A stretch of 64,000 nt of DNA from SAR202 cluster bacterium. Its GTDB lineage: Bacteria > Chloroflexota > Dehalococcoidia > Lucifugimonadales > Lucifugimonadaceae. The notes under the pieces are model-generated. The model saw only the letters and a list, made by a program, of their open reading frames with translations, was not told the origin of the DNA and ran no database searches. The DNA is taken from positions 29,769 through 93,768 of the forward strand of contig VGZT01000003.1 in the NCBI GenBank assembly GCA_016872495.1. The letters are read 5' to 3'. The translations under genes and the position numbers were made by a program. This document shows, piece after piece, positions 25,355 through 34,596 of the stretch; the first letter of the stretch is position 1; every line of letters starts with the position of its first letter.

Positions 25355-26281
25355 ATGAGGTCCTTCGTAATAAGGCGGATCATCTTCAGTGTACTGACGA
25401 TGCTGGGCGCCACGATCATCGTGTTCTCGCTATCACGCGCCGCAGGCGACCCCATGGAGCTATTCGCGCAGCAGGCCGGCTACGGCATGTCCGACGAGGC
25501 ATACAAGGCCCTGTTCTTGCAGCTCGGGTTGGACAAGCCGCTCCCCGTGCAGTACTTCGTCTGGCTCGGCAGAGTTGCCAAGGGCGACCTCGGGCGCGGC
25601 TTGACGTCCCAGGAGGACGTCACAAAGATCATCACTGACAAGATTGGAAACACCCTCCAGCTGGGCGGTGTTTCGTGGGCCCTTGCGACCCTCATCGGCA
25701 TCCCGCTCGGTGTTCTGTCGGCGGTCAAGCGCGGGACTGTCTGGGACTACGCCGGGAGGGCGATCGCCGTGTTCGGCCAGGGTGCGCCGCCGTTCTGGAT
25801 CGGCATCATGGCGATCCTGGTCTTTGCGGTGCGGTTCGACCTCTTGCCTGCCGGAGGCAAGGCGGGATGGCAGTCCTTCATACTGCCTGCGTCTACCTTG
25901 GGCCTGGCGGCTTCGGCGGGCTACCTCCGACTGATGCGGTCGTCGATGCTGGAAGTCCTCGACTCCGAGTTCGTGAAGATGGCGCGTGCCAAGGGTGCCG
26001 GATCCTCCAGAGTTATCTGGAAGCACGCTTTCAAGAACGCGCTCATCCCCGCGCTGACCCTGTCCGCTCTGATCTTCGCCGGCTTCATCTCCGGCACGGT
26101 AGTCGTAGAAACGGTATTCGTATGGCCGGGGCTCGGCACGATGTCGGTTGACGCAGTTGGCAAGAACGACTTCCCGATCATCACCGGCGCCGTCCTCATG
26201 TTTGCCCTCTTTTACACCATTGTTAACTTTGCCGCCGACATCTCTTACGCGCTGATCGACCCCCGCATTCGCTACACGTAA
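25355..26281 (+). CDS. ABC transporter permease, DppB/OppB type (importer 1)
   Basis: A 308-residue inner-membrane permease with about six transmembrane helices. It begins MRSFVIRRIIFSVLTMLGATIIVFSLSR and contains the cytoplasmic EAA-type loop SEFVKMARAKGAGSSRVIWKHAFKNALIP, which docks an ATPase. I chose the ATG just after GAGGTGGT. It follows the solute-binding gene and overlaps no other gene. It pairs with the next permease. Confidence 0.92.
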   Translation: MRSFVIRRIIFSVLTMLGATIIVFSLSRAAGDPMELFAQQAGYGMSDEAYKALFLQLGLDKPLPVQYFVWLGRVAKGDLGRGLTSQEDVTKIITDKIGNTLQLGGVSWALATLIGIPLGVLSAVKRGTVWDYAGRAIAVFGQGAPPFWIGIMAILVFAVRFDLLPAGGKAGWQSFILPASTLGLAASAGYLRLMRSSMLEVLDSEFVKMARAKGAGSSRVIWKHAFKNALIPALTLSALIFAGFISGTVVVETVFVWPGLGTMSVDAVGKNDFPIITGAVLMFALFYTIVNFAADISYALIDPRIRYT

Positions 26282-26290
26282 GGAGTCCAA

Positions 26291-27208
26291 TTGGCGACAC
26301 AAGTAGCCGAGTCGTTCAAACAGGTCGCGTCCGCCCGCAGGCGTCGCGGTTTCTTCTCGTCCGCCTGGCGCCTGATCGTGACCTATCCGGTCTTGCCCGG
26401 ATTCCTCCTCCTGTCACTCGTAATGCTCGCAGTGACCGCCGACCTTACGCCGTTCGATCCTACTCGGCAGTCGTTGCGGGACCGTGCGGTGCCTCCAGGC
26501 ACCTTCTCCTTGCACCCGGAGCTGGCAGGGGAGCGTTTCCTGCTGGGCTCCGACCAGTTTGGACGGGACGTGTTGACCCGGATCATGCATGGCGCCCGGC
26601 TGTCGCTGACCATCGTCGCCATCGTAAGCGTGATCGGGATCACCGTCGGCACGTCGTACGGCCTTGCGGCCGGGTACTTCGGCGGGCTGGTCGACGAAGT
26701 GATGCTGCGCGTCGTGGACATGTTCTACGCCATCCCCTTCCTGCTGCTCGCGCTGGTCACCGTGATCGTGCTGGGCAAAAGCATGGCGGTGGTAGTCGGG
26801 CTGCTGGCGTTACAGAGCTGGCCACCCTTCGTACGGGTGGTCCGGGCGGAGGTGCTCACGCTCAAGGAACGCGACTACGTAATGTCAGCGCGCGTGTGCG
26901 GGGCCACGGGGCTCCGCATCATGTGGCGCCACCTGCTGCCCGGCGTGATCAACAGCGTTATCGTGATCGCGACCCTGCGCGTCGGGCAGATCGTGCTGAC
27001 CGAAGCGATCCTCAGCTTCCTCGGCGCCGGAATCAGCCCGCCCCGCCCTGCCTGGGGTCTCATGACTTCTGAGGGTCGCAACTACCTGAGCGACGCATGG
27101 TGGATCGCATTCTTCCCGGGCCTGGCGATCTTCGCCCTGGTCGTATCGCTCAATTTCATCGGGGACTGGTTCCGAGACCGATACGACCCCAGGCTCCGCC
27201 AGCTGTAG
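26291..27208 (+). CDS. ABC transporter permease, DppC/OppC type (importer 1)
   Basis: A 305-residue permease with a DppC-like N-terminal segment, an external loop (DLTPFDPTRQSLRDRAVPP), LGSDQFGRDVLTRIMHGARLSL, and the EAA loop LTLKERDYVMSARVCGATGLRIMWRHLLPGV. The start is TTG with AAGGAG 6 bases upstream. It is the last gene of the first importer set. No ATPase gene follows, so the nucleotide-binding subunits must come from elsewhere in the genome. Confidence 0.92.
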   Translation: MATQVAESFKQVASARRRRGFFSSAWRLIVTYPVLPGFLLLSLVMLAVTADLTPFDPTRQSLRDRAVPPGTFSLHPELAGERFLLGSDQFGRDVLTRIMHGARLSLTIVAIVSVIGITVGTSYGLAAGYFGGLVDEVMLRVVDMFYAIPFLLLALVTVIVLGKSMAVVVGLLALQSWPPFVRVVRAEVLTLKERDYVMSARVCGATGLRIMWRHLLPGVINSVIVIATLRVGQIVLTEAILSFLGAGISPPRPAWGLMTSEGRNYLSDAWWIAFFPGLAIFALVVSLNFIGDWFRDRYDPRLRQL

Positions 27209-27324
27209 CAGGCGGGAGTTTCCCGTCGTGCGGGCCCTCCGGCACTGGGGCCCCGGTTTCCCGCGCGTCCCGGTACACGGAAGACCGCGTTTGCACGAAA
27301 CCGACCCGCACCAGCCCTCCGTTC

Positions 27325-27352
27325 TTGACTTTGAAAGTCCGGTGCGTAAAGT
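27325..27352 (+). promoter_or_regulatory. Possible promoter of the second ABC importer operon
   Basis: TTGACT, a 16-base spacer and TAAAGT, located 57 bases before the GTG start of the second solute-binding lipoprotein in a 200-base intergenic gap. Confidence 0.4.
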
Positions 27353-27408
27353 TGCGCTATCCGTGCATGGGGAATGGTCCGGGGTTCTCGCCGGTAAGGA
27401 GTGGTCCT

Positions 27409-29310
27409 GTGTCATCAGCGACGTTCTTCCCTAGGTTGCGTTGGCTCGTTCTACCTGGCGCGCTCGCGTTCCTCGCCGTGCTCGCCACCTCATGCGGGGG
27501 CAGCGAGGCGCCCACGGCTGTACCTCCCACGGCCCGGCCGATCGCGACCGCCACACAGGTGGCGCCGCAGGCCACGACGCCTCCAGCCACGCAGCCAACC
27601 GCCCAGCCAACCGCCCAGCCGACTAAATCTCCCGCCACGCCGACCCCTGCGGCCGCGTTACCGACGGCCACCACGCTTTCGATACCGACCCCGGTCCAGG
27701 GCGTTTCGGCGCCCAACCCCAAGTCTGCCGCCGGCACCGTGACGGTTGCGGTGGCCGACGTAGCGCCCGGCCTCGGCATCGGACGGGCCGGTGGCGGTGA
27801 GGGAGAGGTCTTCTGGGGCGTGGGCGAGACGTTATTTACGACACGGAAGGGACCTGTCTTTGGCGAGCCCTGGCTGGCCAAGCAGTGGACCGTCGCACCC
27901 GACCTCAGCAAGGTCACAATCAAGCTTCAACAGGGCGTCCAGTTCCACAAGGGCTGGGGCGAAATGACGGCCTCCGACGTCGTGTGGTCGATCAACGACG
28001 CCAGCGCCCGCACCAATCCAAAGTCGATTCACCCCCAGGCGGGCGACCTCGCCCCGGTCTTCCTGGAGTGGAATGTCGTCGACAAGTTCACGGTTGACGC
28101 CCCGTTCGTCGGATTTGACCCGCGGTGGCATTCGAATGCCATCAGCGACGGCTGGCAGCCAACCGGCGTCTTCTCCAAGAAGGTGTTCGACGACAAGGGT
28201 GAGGCATGGATGCGGGACAACCCGCAGATCATGACCGGGCCATTTGAAGTCAAGTCATGGGTGGCCGACAAGCAGGCCACGCTCGAAGCTGTCAAGAACC
28301 ACTGGCGCAAGTCACCGGAGGTTCAGACCCTCCAGTACATCGAGATCCCGGACTCCGCCATTCGACGCGCCGGGATCCTCGCCGGCGAATTCGACATCGC
28401 GGTGCCGGAGCTCAAGGACATTCGCGAGCTGGCTGCCAAGGGCTTCAAGACCGGCGGCACGTCCAACGGCTCTGAGTTGAACATAGCATTCGCCGGAAAC
28501 CTCTGGGAGACCAAGCATGCCCGAACCGGCGCGGAGCTGACCAGGGTCGGCCTGGACAAGTCGAAGCCGTGGATCGGAGATCCTGCCGATCCAGCGTCGA
28601 TGGAGCGCGCCCGCAAGATTCGCTGGGCGCTGGCCATGGGCTACGACCGGAAGGAACTGGCCGAAGTCCTGACCGCCGGCCTTGGTTGGGCGACCGACAT
28701 CTCGTTCTTCAACCCGAGCATGCCGCAGTTCCAGGCCAAGTGGAAGGTGCCCTACGACCCGAAGGCCGCCAAGGCGTTGATCGCTGAGGCCGGGTACCCG
28801 AGCGGCTTCGAGATCGAGATCTTCGGGCAGAGCGACACGCAGATTCGCAAGGAAACTGCTGAGGCGGTCGCCGGTTACTGGGCCGACAAGCTGGGGCTGA
28901 AGGTCACGGTTCAGGCATTCCTGTACCGGGTCTTCCGTCCTTCGATCGTCAACCGTGAGACCAAGATCCCGTTCGTTAACTCGTGCGACGATGGGCGCTT
29001 CCCACGGCCATGGGACTGGCCGGTGGCGACGACCATGACGAGCATCACGCGCGGCGGGTTCAGCTGCGGTCTGGAAGCCCCCGAGATCGCGCAGGCCTGG
29101 CTCAAGGCCTCGGCCGAACCCGACCTGCAGAAGCGCATCGAGATCAACAACGGCGTGGCCGACTTCATGCACCACTGGATGCTGGCGCCCGGCACGTTCA
29201 CGATCCCGGTATTGCTCGTCTACAACCCGAAGAAGATCGACTCCTGGGAGATCAGGCCAAGCCTGAGCGGCCCGATCAACTCACCCGAGATGATCGTCCT
29301 CAAGAAGTAG
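27409..29310 (+). CDS. Family 5 extracellular solute-binding lipoprotein (ABC importer 2)
   Basis: A 633-residue lipoprotein with lipobox LATSCGG (Cys29) and a Thr/Pro/Ala-rich linker with QPTAQPT repeats (about 33-100). A binding domain follows that is clearly related to the first importer's protein (FHKGWGEMTASDVVWSINDA is nearly the same in both). I chose the GTG with AAGGAG 7 bases upstream over a much longer in-frame reading that runs into the preceding permease. Two permeases and a xylulokinase gene follow, which hints at a sugar or polyol ligand despite the family's peptide label. Confidence 0.9.
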   Translation: MSSATFFPRLRWLVLPGALAFLAVLATSCGGSEAPTAVPPTARPIATATQVAPQATTPPATQPTAQPTAQPTKSPATPTPAAALPTATTLSIPTPVQGVSAPNPKSAAGTVTVAVADVAPGLGIGRAGGGEGEVFWGVGETLFTTRKGPVFGEPWLAKQWTVAPDLSKVTIKLQQGVQFHKGWGEMTASDVVWSINDASARTNPKSIHPQAGDLAPVFLEWNVVDKFTVDAPFVGFDPRWHSNAISDGWQPTGVFSKKVFDDKGEAWMRDNPQIMTGPFEVKSWVADKQATLEAVKNHWRKSPEVQTLQYIEIPDSAIRRAGILAGEFDIAVPELKDIRELAAKGFKTGGTSNGSELNIAFAGNLWETKHARTGAELTRVGLDKSKPWIGDPADPASMERARKIRWALAMGYDRKELAEVLTAGLGWATDISFFNPSMPQFQAKWKVPYDPKAAKALIAEAGYPSGFEIEIFGQSDTQIRKETAEAVAGYWADKLGLKVTVQAFLYRVFRPSIVNRETKIPFVNSCDDGRFPRPWDWPVATTMTSITRGGFSCGLEAPEIAQAWLKASAEPDLQKRIEINNGVADFMHHWMLAPGTFTIPVLLVYNPKKIDSWEIRPSLSGPINSPEMIVLKK

Positions 29311-29316
29311 GAGACC

Positions 29317-29352
29317 AGCGGCCCGGGGCCCCGTATGGTGCCCCGGGCCGCT
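29317..29352 (+). promoter_or_regulatory. Strong GC-rich stem-loop between binding-protein and permease genes (importer 2)
   Basis: A perfect 13-bp stem AGCGGCCCGGGGC / GCCCCGGGCCGCT with a 10-base loop, 7 bases after the lipoprotein stop and with no U-tract. It matches the position of the hairpin in importer 1 and probably protects or separates the binding-protein message from the permease message. Confidence 0.6.
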
Positions 29353-29390
29353 GAACGTCCGGAGGCAACCCGTCCTCCGGGAAGGTGATC

Positions 29391-30329
29391 GTGCGTCGGT
29401 TCCTGTTACGCCGATTCATATCCGCCGTTCTGTCCTTGATCGGCGCAACCTTCATTGTGTTCGTCATCTCGATCGGCGCCGACGACCCATTGCTGTTGTA
29501 TGCCAAGCCCGGCGGCTACGGCGTCTCACCCGAGCAGGTGCAGGCGCTCAAGGAAAAGCTCGGCCTGGACAAGCCAATCGTCGTCCAGTACACGCTGTGG
29601 TTCGCCCGCGCTGCCAAGGGTGACCTCGGGAAAAGCATCTTCGACGAGCGCGATGTCTCGAAGAAGATCGCAGAGCGTATCGGAGCAACGCTAAAGCTCG
29701 GCGTGGCCTCCTGGATCTTCGCAACACTCCTCGGTGTTCCGCTCGGCGTGCTTGCTGCCGTCAAGCGCGGCTCGGGGTGGGACTACCTTGGCCGTTTCGT
29801 CGCCCTGTTCGGCCAGGCAATCCCGAACTTCTGGCTGGGCATCGTGCTCGTGCTGATCTTCACGGTCCGCCTTGACTGGCTGCCGAGCTCTACCGCTGGC
29901 GAAGGGTTCATCAGCATCAAACATATGATCATGCCCGTCGTCGTCCTGGGCACATCGACGGCCGCCGGCTACCTCAGGATCACCAGGTCCGCAATGCTCG
30001 AGGTCCTTGACGCCGAGTTCATCAAGCTCGCCCGCTCGAAGGGCGTTGGCAACTCGCTGATCGTCTGGAAACACGCCTTCAGGAACGCGCTGATCCCGCC
30101 ACTGACCGTTTCCGCGATCCTCCTCACCGGTTTCATCACCGGCTCAGTCGTTACGGAGACGGTGTTCGCCTGGCCGGGCCTCGGCCGGCTGGCGGTCGAC
30201 TCGGTCGCCGCCAACGACTTCCCGCTCGTTACCGGCATAACCCTGATCTTCGTCGCAGCGTGGGTATTGATGAACTTCGCGGCCGACCTGATGTACGCGA
30301 TCGTCGATCCCAGGATCAGGCTGAGTTAG
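29391..30329 (+). CDS. ABC transporter permease, DppB/OppB type (importer 2)
   Basis: A permease of about 312 residues, paralogous to the DppB-type protein of importer 1 (shared YGVSPEQV/YGMSDEAY, LGLDKP, GDLGKS/GDLGRG and EFIKLARSKGVGNSLIVWKHAFRNALIP blocks). It has about six membrane helices and the EAA loop that contacts an ATPase. Of two close GTG codons I prefer the second, 5 bases after GAAGG; the other lies 6 bases upstream. Confidence 0.92.
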   Translation: MRRFLLRRFISAVLSLIGATFIVFVISIGADDPLLLYAKPGGYGVSPEQVQALKEKLGLDKPIVVQYTLWFARAAKGDLGKSIFDERDVSKKIAERIGATLKLGVASWIFATLLGVPLGVLAAVKRGSGWDYLGRFVALFGQAIPNFWLGIVLVLIFTVRLDWLPSSTAGEGFISIKHMIMPVVVLGTSTAAGYLRITRSAMLEVLDAEFIKLARSKGVGNSLIVWKHAFRNALIPPLTVSAILLTGFITGSVVTETVFAWPGLGRLAVDSVAANDFPLVTGITLIFVAAWVLMNFAADLMYAIVDPRIRLS

Positions 30330-31256
30330 ATGGCGCAGAAGACCCGCGATGAGTCAGCCGACTTCATCCGTGGACCGGGATTCTTCGCCCGACTCCGAAT
30401 ATCGGTGCTGTGGCGATACCCCGTCCTCCCGGTCCTGATCCTGCTCGCCCTCCTCATCACGGGGATCTTCTCCCCGCTCATTGAACCCAAAGACCCGTTC
30501 ACGCAGTCGCTACGCGCCAGGAACGCCGCCCCGGCATGGAACTCTCAGTGGTACGAAGAGCACCCGCGCGTCGAACTCCGCTATCTCCTCGGCGCCGACC
30601 ATGTCGGCCGCGATGTGCTGAGCCGGATCATGCGGGGGGCGCAGATCTCCCTGATGGTCGTGGTGGTAGCGCTCGGCGCTGGTACGGTGATCGGCACGTC
30701 CCTCGGATTGCTGGCCGGATACTTCCGGGGGCCGATCGATGAGGCCATCATGCGCATCTGGGACATGTGGGCAGCGATCCCGTTCCTGCTGATCGCGCTG
30801 GTCATCGCCACCGTCATCGGCAACTCCATCCCGATCGTCATGGGCCTGCTGGCGATGGTGTCGTGGAGCGCCTTCGTGCCCAACGTTCGGGCGGAGGTGC
30901 TTTCGCTGAAGGAGCGCGACTACATATCCAACGCCCGGATAGCGGGCGCGTCGTCCCGGCGCATCATCTTTCGCCACATCCTCCCCAATGTTCTGAATAC
31001 GGTCGTAGTGATCGCGACCCTCCGCATCGGCGGCCTGATCCTTGCGGAGGCGTCGCTCGGGTTCCTGGGGGTCGGCATCCCGAAGCCGACGCCGACCTGG
31101 GGGAACATGATCAACGACGGTCGCGAGTACCTGTCGAGCGCGTGGTGGATTTCGTTCTTCCCCGGTCTCGCCATCTTCCTGGTCGTCATGTCGCTTAACT
31201 TTTTCGGGGACTGGTTGCGCGACCGCTGGGACCCCCGTCTCAGGCAGGCCGGATGA
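30330..31256 (+). CDS. ABC transporter permease, DppC/OppC type (importer 2)
   Basis: A 308-residue permease whose ATG follows the previous stop codon directly. It has LLGADHVGRDVLSRIMRGAQISL, the EAA loop SLKERDYISNARIAGASSRRIIFRHILPNV, and the LGFLGVGIPKPTPTWGNMI block typical of DppC proteins. It pairs with the preceding permease. A xylulokinase gene follows 35 bases later on the same strand and may share the transcript. Confidence 0.92.
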   Translation: MAQKTRDESADFIRGPGFFARLRISVLWRYPVLPVLILLALLITGIFSPLIEPKDPFTQSLRARNAAPAWNSQWYEEHPRVELRYLLGADHVGRDVLSRIMRGAQISLMVVVVALGAGTVIGTSLGLLAGYFRGPIDEAIMRIWDMWAAIPFLLIALVIATVIGNSIPIVMGLLAMVSWSAFVPNVRAEVLSLKERDYISNARIAGASSRRIIFRHILPNVLNTVVVIATLRIGGLILAEASLGFLGVGIPKPTPTWGNMINDGREYLSSAWWISFFPGLAIFLVVMSLNFFGDWLRDRWDPRLRQAG

Positions 31257-31291
31257 GCGCTGAACGCGTCCGCCATGTGGCATAGCTAGGC

Positions 31292-32794
31292 TTGGGAAGC
31301 TTCCTTGGCATAGACGTCGGCACGACCGCAGTCAAGGCCGTGCTAGTCGCCGAAAACGGACGAGTCCTCGCCGATTCCGATGCTCCGCTCAAAGTCGATG
31401 TCCCTCGGCCGGGATGGTCGGAGCAGAATCCGTCGGAATGGTGGGACGCGGTCGTCGCGGCCGTGCGTGGTGCTCTGAAACAGGCTCGGGGCAGGCCCGG
31501 CGTGACGTCGATCGGGCTCTCGGGCCAGATGCACAGCCTGGTCGCCCTCGATGGGGAAGGGTCCGTCATCCGTCCGGCGATCCTCTGGAACGACGTCCGG
31601 ACAACCGCACAGTGCAGGTATATCCAGGAACGCGTCGGGCAAGCTGGCCTTCGGCGGCTCGTCGGCAACCCTGCCCTGGAGGGTTTCACCGCCACCAAGC
31701 TCCTGTGGCTGCGGGAGCACGAGCGCGCGAATTTCCGCCGGTTGCGAACCGCGTTGCTGCCCAAGGACTACATCCGCTTTCGCCTCACCGGTTCGCTCGC
31801 CTGTGAGCCGTCAGACGCCGCAGCGACATTGCTCTTCGACATTCGGCGCTCCCAGTGGTCGGCCGAGATGCTCGCCGCGCTCGATATCGAACCCGCGATC
31901 CTGCCCCGCATCGTGGGTTCCGGGGACGTTGCCGGGGAGCTATCCGCAGAGGCGGCGGCTTCATGCGGCCTGCCCGCGGGAGTCCCGGTGGTCGGGGGCG
32001 CCGCCGACAACGCGGCCGGCGCGATTGGCGCTGGCGCGGTCGCTCCGGGCAATGTTGTGGCCAGCATCGGAACGTCCGGCACCGTGGTCGCTCCAACCCC
32101 CCGTCCGTTGGTTGACCCCAGGATGCGAATTCACGCCATGAACCACGCAGTACCCGACTCGTGGTATCTGATGGGAGTCGTCCTCTCCGCCGGCGCCGCC
32201 CTCGGCTGGTTACGACGATCCCTGAGCGCCCGCGGGGCTGCCCTGCCGGAGTACTCCGACCTTCTGGCGGAGGCGGAGCGCGCGCCCGCCGGGTCGTCCG
32301 GCCTCACCTTTCTGCCGTACCTGACCGGCGAACGGACGCCACATGCCGACGCCGATGCCAGGGGCGTCTTCTACGGGCTGCATGCCGGCCACGAGCGCGG
32401 GCATCTGGTGCGCGCCGTGGTTGAGGGGGTCACGTTTGCGTTGCGCGACTCACTTGAACTGATCCGTGGGCTGGGAGCCTCGCCGGTGCTTGCCACGGCC
32501 GTGGGTGGCGGCGCCCGCAGCACCTTCTGGCGGCAGATGCAGGCCGATGTCTACCGACTGCCGGTAGTGACGGTCGGACCGGGCACGGGGGCCGCCTACG
32601 GGGCGGCGATGCTGGCCGCCGTCGGCGTGCGGGAGTTCGAATCGGTTGGCGACGCCTCTAGAGAATGGCAGCGCCAGATCACCATCCAGGAACCTGAGAT
32701 GAACCGTGCCGAACAGTACGAAACCGCGTACCGTCGGTATCGGAACCTTTACCCGCGGCTGCGCGGGTTCTTCAGGGAAACTGCCAGGGCCTAG
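31292..32794 (+). CDS. xylB: Xylulokinase (FGGY family)
   Basis: A 500-residue carbohydrate kinase that phosphorylates D-xylulose to xylulose 5-phosphate. Features are the phosphate-binding FLGIDVGTTAVKAV, the substrate block SIGLSGQMHSLVALD, catalytic Asp239 in GGAADNAAGAIG, and the C-terminal AVGGGARSTFWRQMQADV. These XylB blocks distinguish it from the gluconokinase-like kinase near 45 kb. The start is TTG, 35 bases after the importer 2 permease. It ends in a shared CTAG with the convergent polyol dehydrogenase, whose product could be its substrate. Confidence 0.92.
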   Translation: MGSFLGIDVGTTAVKAVLVAENGRVLADSDAPLKVDVPRPGWSEQNPSEWWDAVVAAVRGALKQARGRPGVTSIGLSGQMHSLVALDGEGSVIRPAILWNDVRTTAQCRYIQERVGQAGLRRLVGNPALEGFTATKLLWLREHERANFRRLRTALLPKDYIRFRLTGSLACEPSDAAATLLFDIRRSQWSAEMLAALDIEPAILPRIVGSGDVAGELSAEAAASCGLPAGVPVVGGAADNAAGAIGAGAVAPGNVVASIGTSGTVVAPTPRPLVDPRMRIHAMNHAVPDSWYLMGVVLSAGAALGWLRRSLSARGAALPEYSDLLAEAERAPAGSSGLTFLPYLTGERTPHADADARGVFYGLHAGHERGHLVRAVVEGVTFALRDSLELIRGLGASPVLATAVGGGARSTFWRQMQADVYRLPVVTVGPGTGAAYGAAMLAAVGVREFESVGDASREWQRQITIQEPEMNRAEQYETAYRRYRNLYPRLRGFFRETARA

Positions 32795-33816
32795 AACTCG
32801 ATCAGGATCTTCCCGGTGTCCGGCCTTGGACTGCGGGCAAACTCGAATGCTGCGATCGCGTCCGCGAACTTGAAGCGGTCCGTCACGATCGATTTCGCTG
32901 AGACCAGGCCCGAACCCACCAGGTCGATGGCCGTGGGATAGGCGTGGGCGTACCGGAAAACCGTCCGGATGTCGAGTTCCTTGACCATCGCTGCGACGGC
33001 GTCCAGCGGAGTCGGTTGCGGTCCCATTCCGACCAGGACGATCCGCCCTCCGGGCGCCGCGGCGCGTACAAGCACGTCGGCCCCCGCCGAGCTCCCGGAG
33101 CATTCGATCCCGACGTCCGCGCCGGCCCGTGCTGTTTCCGCGACTGCCTCCGCAAGGCTGGCGCTACGAACGTCGACGACCGCGTCTGCGCCCAGGGCAG
33201 TGGCACGTGCAAGCCGTTCCGGCACTACGTCGGCCACTACGACCACACGCGCACCGTAGGCCCTGGCGGATAGTAAAGCCATGATGCCGATGGTGCCTGC
33301 GCCGTTGATTGCTACCACGTCTCCGGGGCGGAGGTCCCCGCGGTTGCATGCGTGTACGCCGACCGCCAGCGGCTCGATCAGGGCGCCTTCGTCGAAGCCC
33401 ATCGATTCAGGCAGTCGGTAACAGAACTCCGCAGGGTGTACCACGTACTCGACCAGCGAGCCGTCGACGGGGGGTGTCGCCCAGAATCGAATGCCGGGGC
33501 ACAGGTTGTAGCGCCCGCGCCGACAGTGCCCGCACCGGCCACAGGGGACGCCGGGCTCCATGGCCACCCTGTCCCCCGGGGACAGGGCCACGCCGTCCCC
33601 GACCGCTTCGACCACTCCCGACGTCTCGTGTCCCAGTATCAGTGGCGCCCGGACCACGAAGTCGCCGATCCGGCCTTCCTCGAAGTAGTGGACGTCGGAC
33701 CCGCAGATGCCAACCGCCGCCACCTTCACGAGCGCCTCTCCGGCGGCAGGCGGGCCTGGCTTCCTGCGACTCTCGAATGCAAGGGTGTGGCGCTTCTGGA
33801 GCACGAGGGCCTTCAT
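32791..33816 (-). CDS. Zinc-dependent polyol dehydrogenase (sorbitol/xylitol dehydrogenase-like)
   Basis: A 341-residue MDR dehydrogenase with the full zinc equipment: catalytic Cys38 (GICGSD) and His63-Glu64 (LGHE), plus a structural lobe with Cys92, Cys95, Cys98 and Cys106. The Rossmann region reads INGAGTIGIMAL. It oxidises polyols or reduces ketoses with NAD(P). Convergence with xylB suggests xylitol or a related pentitol, oxidised to xylulose. It is the last gene of a leftward operon; its ATG follows the SDR stop with no gap. Confidence 0.88.
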   Translation of the reverse strand: MKALVLQKRHTLAFESRRKPGPPAAGEALVKVAAVGICGSDVHYFEEGRIGDFVVRAPLILGHETSGVVEAVGDGVALSPGDRVAMEPGVPCGRCGHCRRGRYNLCPGIRFWATPPVDGSLVEYVVHPAEFCYRLPESMGFDEGALIEPLAVGVHACNRGDLRPGDVVAINGAGTIGIMALLSARAYGARVVVVADVVPERLARATALGADAVVDVRSASLAEAVAETARAGADVGIECSGSSAGADVLVRAAAPGGRIVLVGMGPQPTPLDAVAAMVKELDIRTVFRYAHAYPTAIDLVGSGLVSAKSIVTDRFKFADAIAAFEFARSPRPDTGKILIEF

Positions 33817-34596
33817 TCAGCGCGCTCGGAACCCGCCGTCGACCGACAGCACCTCGCCAGTGATGAAATCCGAAAGCGGTGACGCCAGGAACAGGACGGC
33901 GTCGGCCACCTCCGAGGGTTTGCCGAAGCGGCCCAGGGCGATCCTCGCACGCATCGCCTCGGAGCGCGGGCCTGGCGGCCACACCTGTTCCGCCATGTCG
34001 GTCAGGATCACGGTTGGGGCGATGCAGTTGGCCTGGATGTTGTCCCTGCCGAACTCGACCGCCATCGTCTGCGTCAGGAGGTGCAATGCCGACTTTGAGG
34101 CCGAATAAGACGCATGTTCCTCGAGCGCGCCGAGACCGGCCTGGGACGAGATGTTGATGATCTTGCCGGAGCGCCTTTCGATCATGCCCGGCGTGAAGGC
34201 CTGCACGAGCAGCAGCGGCGCAAGGAGGTTGACGTCGAGCGTGGTGCGCCACTCGCGCAGGCCCACCTCCAGGACGCGCTGCGGAAAGGTGAGCCCCGCA
34301 TTGTTCACGAGGATGTCGACCCGTCCGAATTCCCGCAGGGTGGCCATCGTCACCGATCTGATCTGGGCCCCGGATGCCAGGTCGGCGGTCCGCCACCATG
34401 CCCGGCCGCCGGCAGATTCGATTGCCGCTTCCGTCCGGTGCAGCCCTGCCCGATCGCGCGCCGTCATGGCCACCACCGCCCCGGCCTGAGCGAGGCGCAG
34501 CGCGATTGCCGCACCGATGCCGCGCGAGGCGCCGGTGACGAACGCGACCTTGCCCTCAAGCGCAATCGTGACGCCGTTGGTCGAGGGTTTCGTCAA
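33817..34596 (-). CDS. Short-chain dehydrogenase/reductase
   Basis: A 259-residue classical SDR with the cofactor motif TGASRGIG (21-28), NNAG (98-101), active-site Ser near 150, and Tyr164-x3-Lys168 in YSASK. The C terminus GEVLSVDGGFRAR is typical of gluconate/3-oxoacyl-type oxidoreductases. I chose the TTG start because it overlaps the upstream dehydrogenase stop as TTGA. It is the middle gene of a three-dehydrogenase leftward operon, probably interconverting keto and hydroxy forms of a sugar or sugar acid. Confidence 0.88.
   Translation of the reverse strand: MTKPSTNGVTIALEGKVAFVTGASRGIGAAIALRLAQAGAVVAMTARDRAGLHRTEAAIESAGGRAWWRTADLASGAQIRSVTMATLREFGRVDILVNNAGLTFPQRVLEVGLREWRTTLDVNLLAPLLLVQAFTPGMIERRSGKIINISSQAGLGALEEHASYSASKSALHLLTQTMAVEFGRDNIQANCIAPTVILTDMAEQVWPPGPRSEAMRARIALGRFGKPSEVADAVLFLASPLSDFITGEVLSVDGGFRAR

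Noticed and set aside
27097..27408. In-frame extension of the second solute-binding protein
   Set aside because: It would overlap the preceding permease and place the lipoprotein signal about 100 residues inside; the GTG with AAGGAG is correct.
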